Assembly (NCBI GenBank): GCA_016234485.1
Contig: JACRBL010000009.1
Location: 1-43,238, forward strand
Direction: 5' to 3'
From: Chloroflexota bacterium
GTDB taxonomy: Bacteria; Chloroflexota; Anaerolineae; Anaerolineales; Villigracilaceae
Length of the DNA stretch: 43,238 nucleotides
Under the pieces are notes generated by a model. The model was given only the letters and a program-made list of their open reading frames with translations, did no database searches and was not told the origin of the DNA. Made by a program: the position numbers and the translations under genes. This document shows, piece after piece, positions 43,101 through 43,238 of the stretch (its first letter is position 1; the number at the start of each line of letters is the position of its first letter).

Positions 43101-43238
43101 TAAGTAGTCAGTCGAAATAGATTATAAGGCATGATACACTTTCGTCATGAGAACCGTATACCAACTCAAGCCAAAAGAGTTAGCCGAAATAGAAAAAGCC
43201 ATTCGGCAAGACAAACGAGCAGAAGTCAAACAGCGTGC
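43101..43238 (+). mobile_element. Left end of a probable insertion sequence
   Basis: The cyclase frame loses protein-like sequence around 43101-43105, where a TA dinucleotide occurs, and the transposase-like frame begins 40 bases on. IS630 elements insert at TA. The right end and inverted repeat lie outside the window, so the boundary is inferred. Confidence 0.4.
43147..43238 (+). CDS. N-terminal part of an IS630-like transposase or related HTH protein
   Basis: The open frame runs off the right edge. The visible start (VYQLKPKELAEIEKAIRQD then KRAEVKQR) resembles the N-terminal helices of IS630-family transposases, ahead of their helix-turn-helix. TACACT at 43135-43140 could be its -10 box. 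Only 30 residues are visible, so the family call is tentative. Confidence 0.55.
   Translation, partial: MRTVYQLKPKELAEIEKAIRQDKRAEVKQR

Noticed and set aside
41598..43238. Cyclase plus IS edge read as a toxin-antitoxin or defence locus
   Set aside because: The cyclase has ordinary HAMP and class III domains, and no effector gene or CBASS-type partner is seen.

Overview
This window looks like a chromosomal segment of a Chloroflexota bacterium, most likely class Anaerolineae. This is inference from protein style only: a fused transaldolase/glucose-6-phosphate isomerase, a fused shikimate kinase/dehydroquinate synthase, a Pro/Thr-rich lipobox-free linker protein, a PBP1C-type penicillin-binding protein and an IleRS2-type synthetase, at moderately high GC. 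No rRNA, tRNA, prophage or CRISPR array was seen. One insertion sequence enters at the right edge.

Layout. 1-4.3 kb: cell wall and surface genes (pbpC, a DUF1905 protein, a lectin-like lipid- or membrane-anchored protein), all leftward. 4.5-12.7 kb: a TetR-controlled rightward fatty-acid beta-oxidation operon (tetR, MBL hydrolase, two acyl-CoA dehydrogenases, fadN-like, fadA-like thiolase, SCP2 protein) ending in a clear terminator. 12.8-18.4 kb: TerC-like membrane protein, a carotenoid-biosynthesis-like membrane protein, an exonuclease-DinG helicase and a phosphatidylcholine synthase. 18.6-28.8 kb: an aromatic amino acid cluster holding all seven shikimate steps plus chorismate mutase, prephenate dehydratase, prephenate dehydrogenase and an aminotransferase (aspC-like, pheA, aroH, aroF, tyrA, aroA, aroE, aroC, aroKB, aroQ). 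From aroH onward it seems to be governed by a Phe/Tyr-rich leader peptide and an attenuator. 29-31.9 kb: a heavy-metal P-type ATPase with a CmtR-like ArsR repressor, and a PilZ protein. 31.9-37.1 kb: ileS behind a T-box riboswitch, divergent from a GH36 alpha-galactosidase. 37.1-43.2 kb: leftward phhB, a Tat-exported metallophosphoesterase, tal-pgi, a small membrane protein and an adenylate/guanylate cyclase whose 5' end is broken next to an IS630-like transposase.

The most unusual property is not a gene. At least fourteen short clusters of degenerate 7- or 8-base tandem units (often arranged as inverted repeats) are scattered through the window. Many fill gaps between operon genes right up to the Shine-Dalgarno sequence, or even supply it. 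Several lie in frame inside conserved enzymes (aroA three times, aroC, aroE, the metal ATPase). A second class of longer nested palindromes punctuates the aromatic cluster and also reaches into coding sequence (aroE, ileS, tal-pgi). They resemble in style the short tandemly repeated repetitive sequences of heterocystous cyanobacteria but use other words.

The other top finding is the aromatic attenuator at 20734-20910: a consensus promoter, a near-leaderless 25-codon leader with six Phe/Tyr codons in eight, a candidate antiterminator overlapping its last codons, and a strong terminator ahead of aroH.
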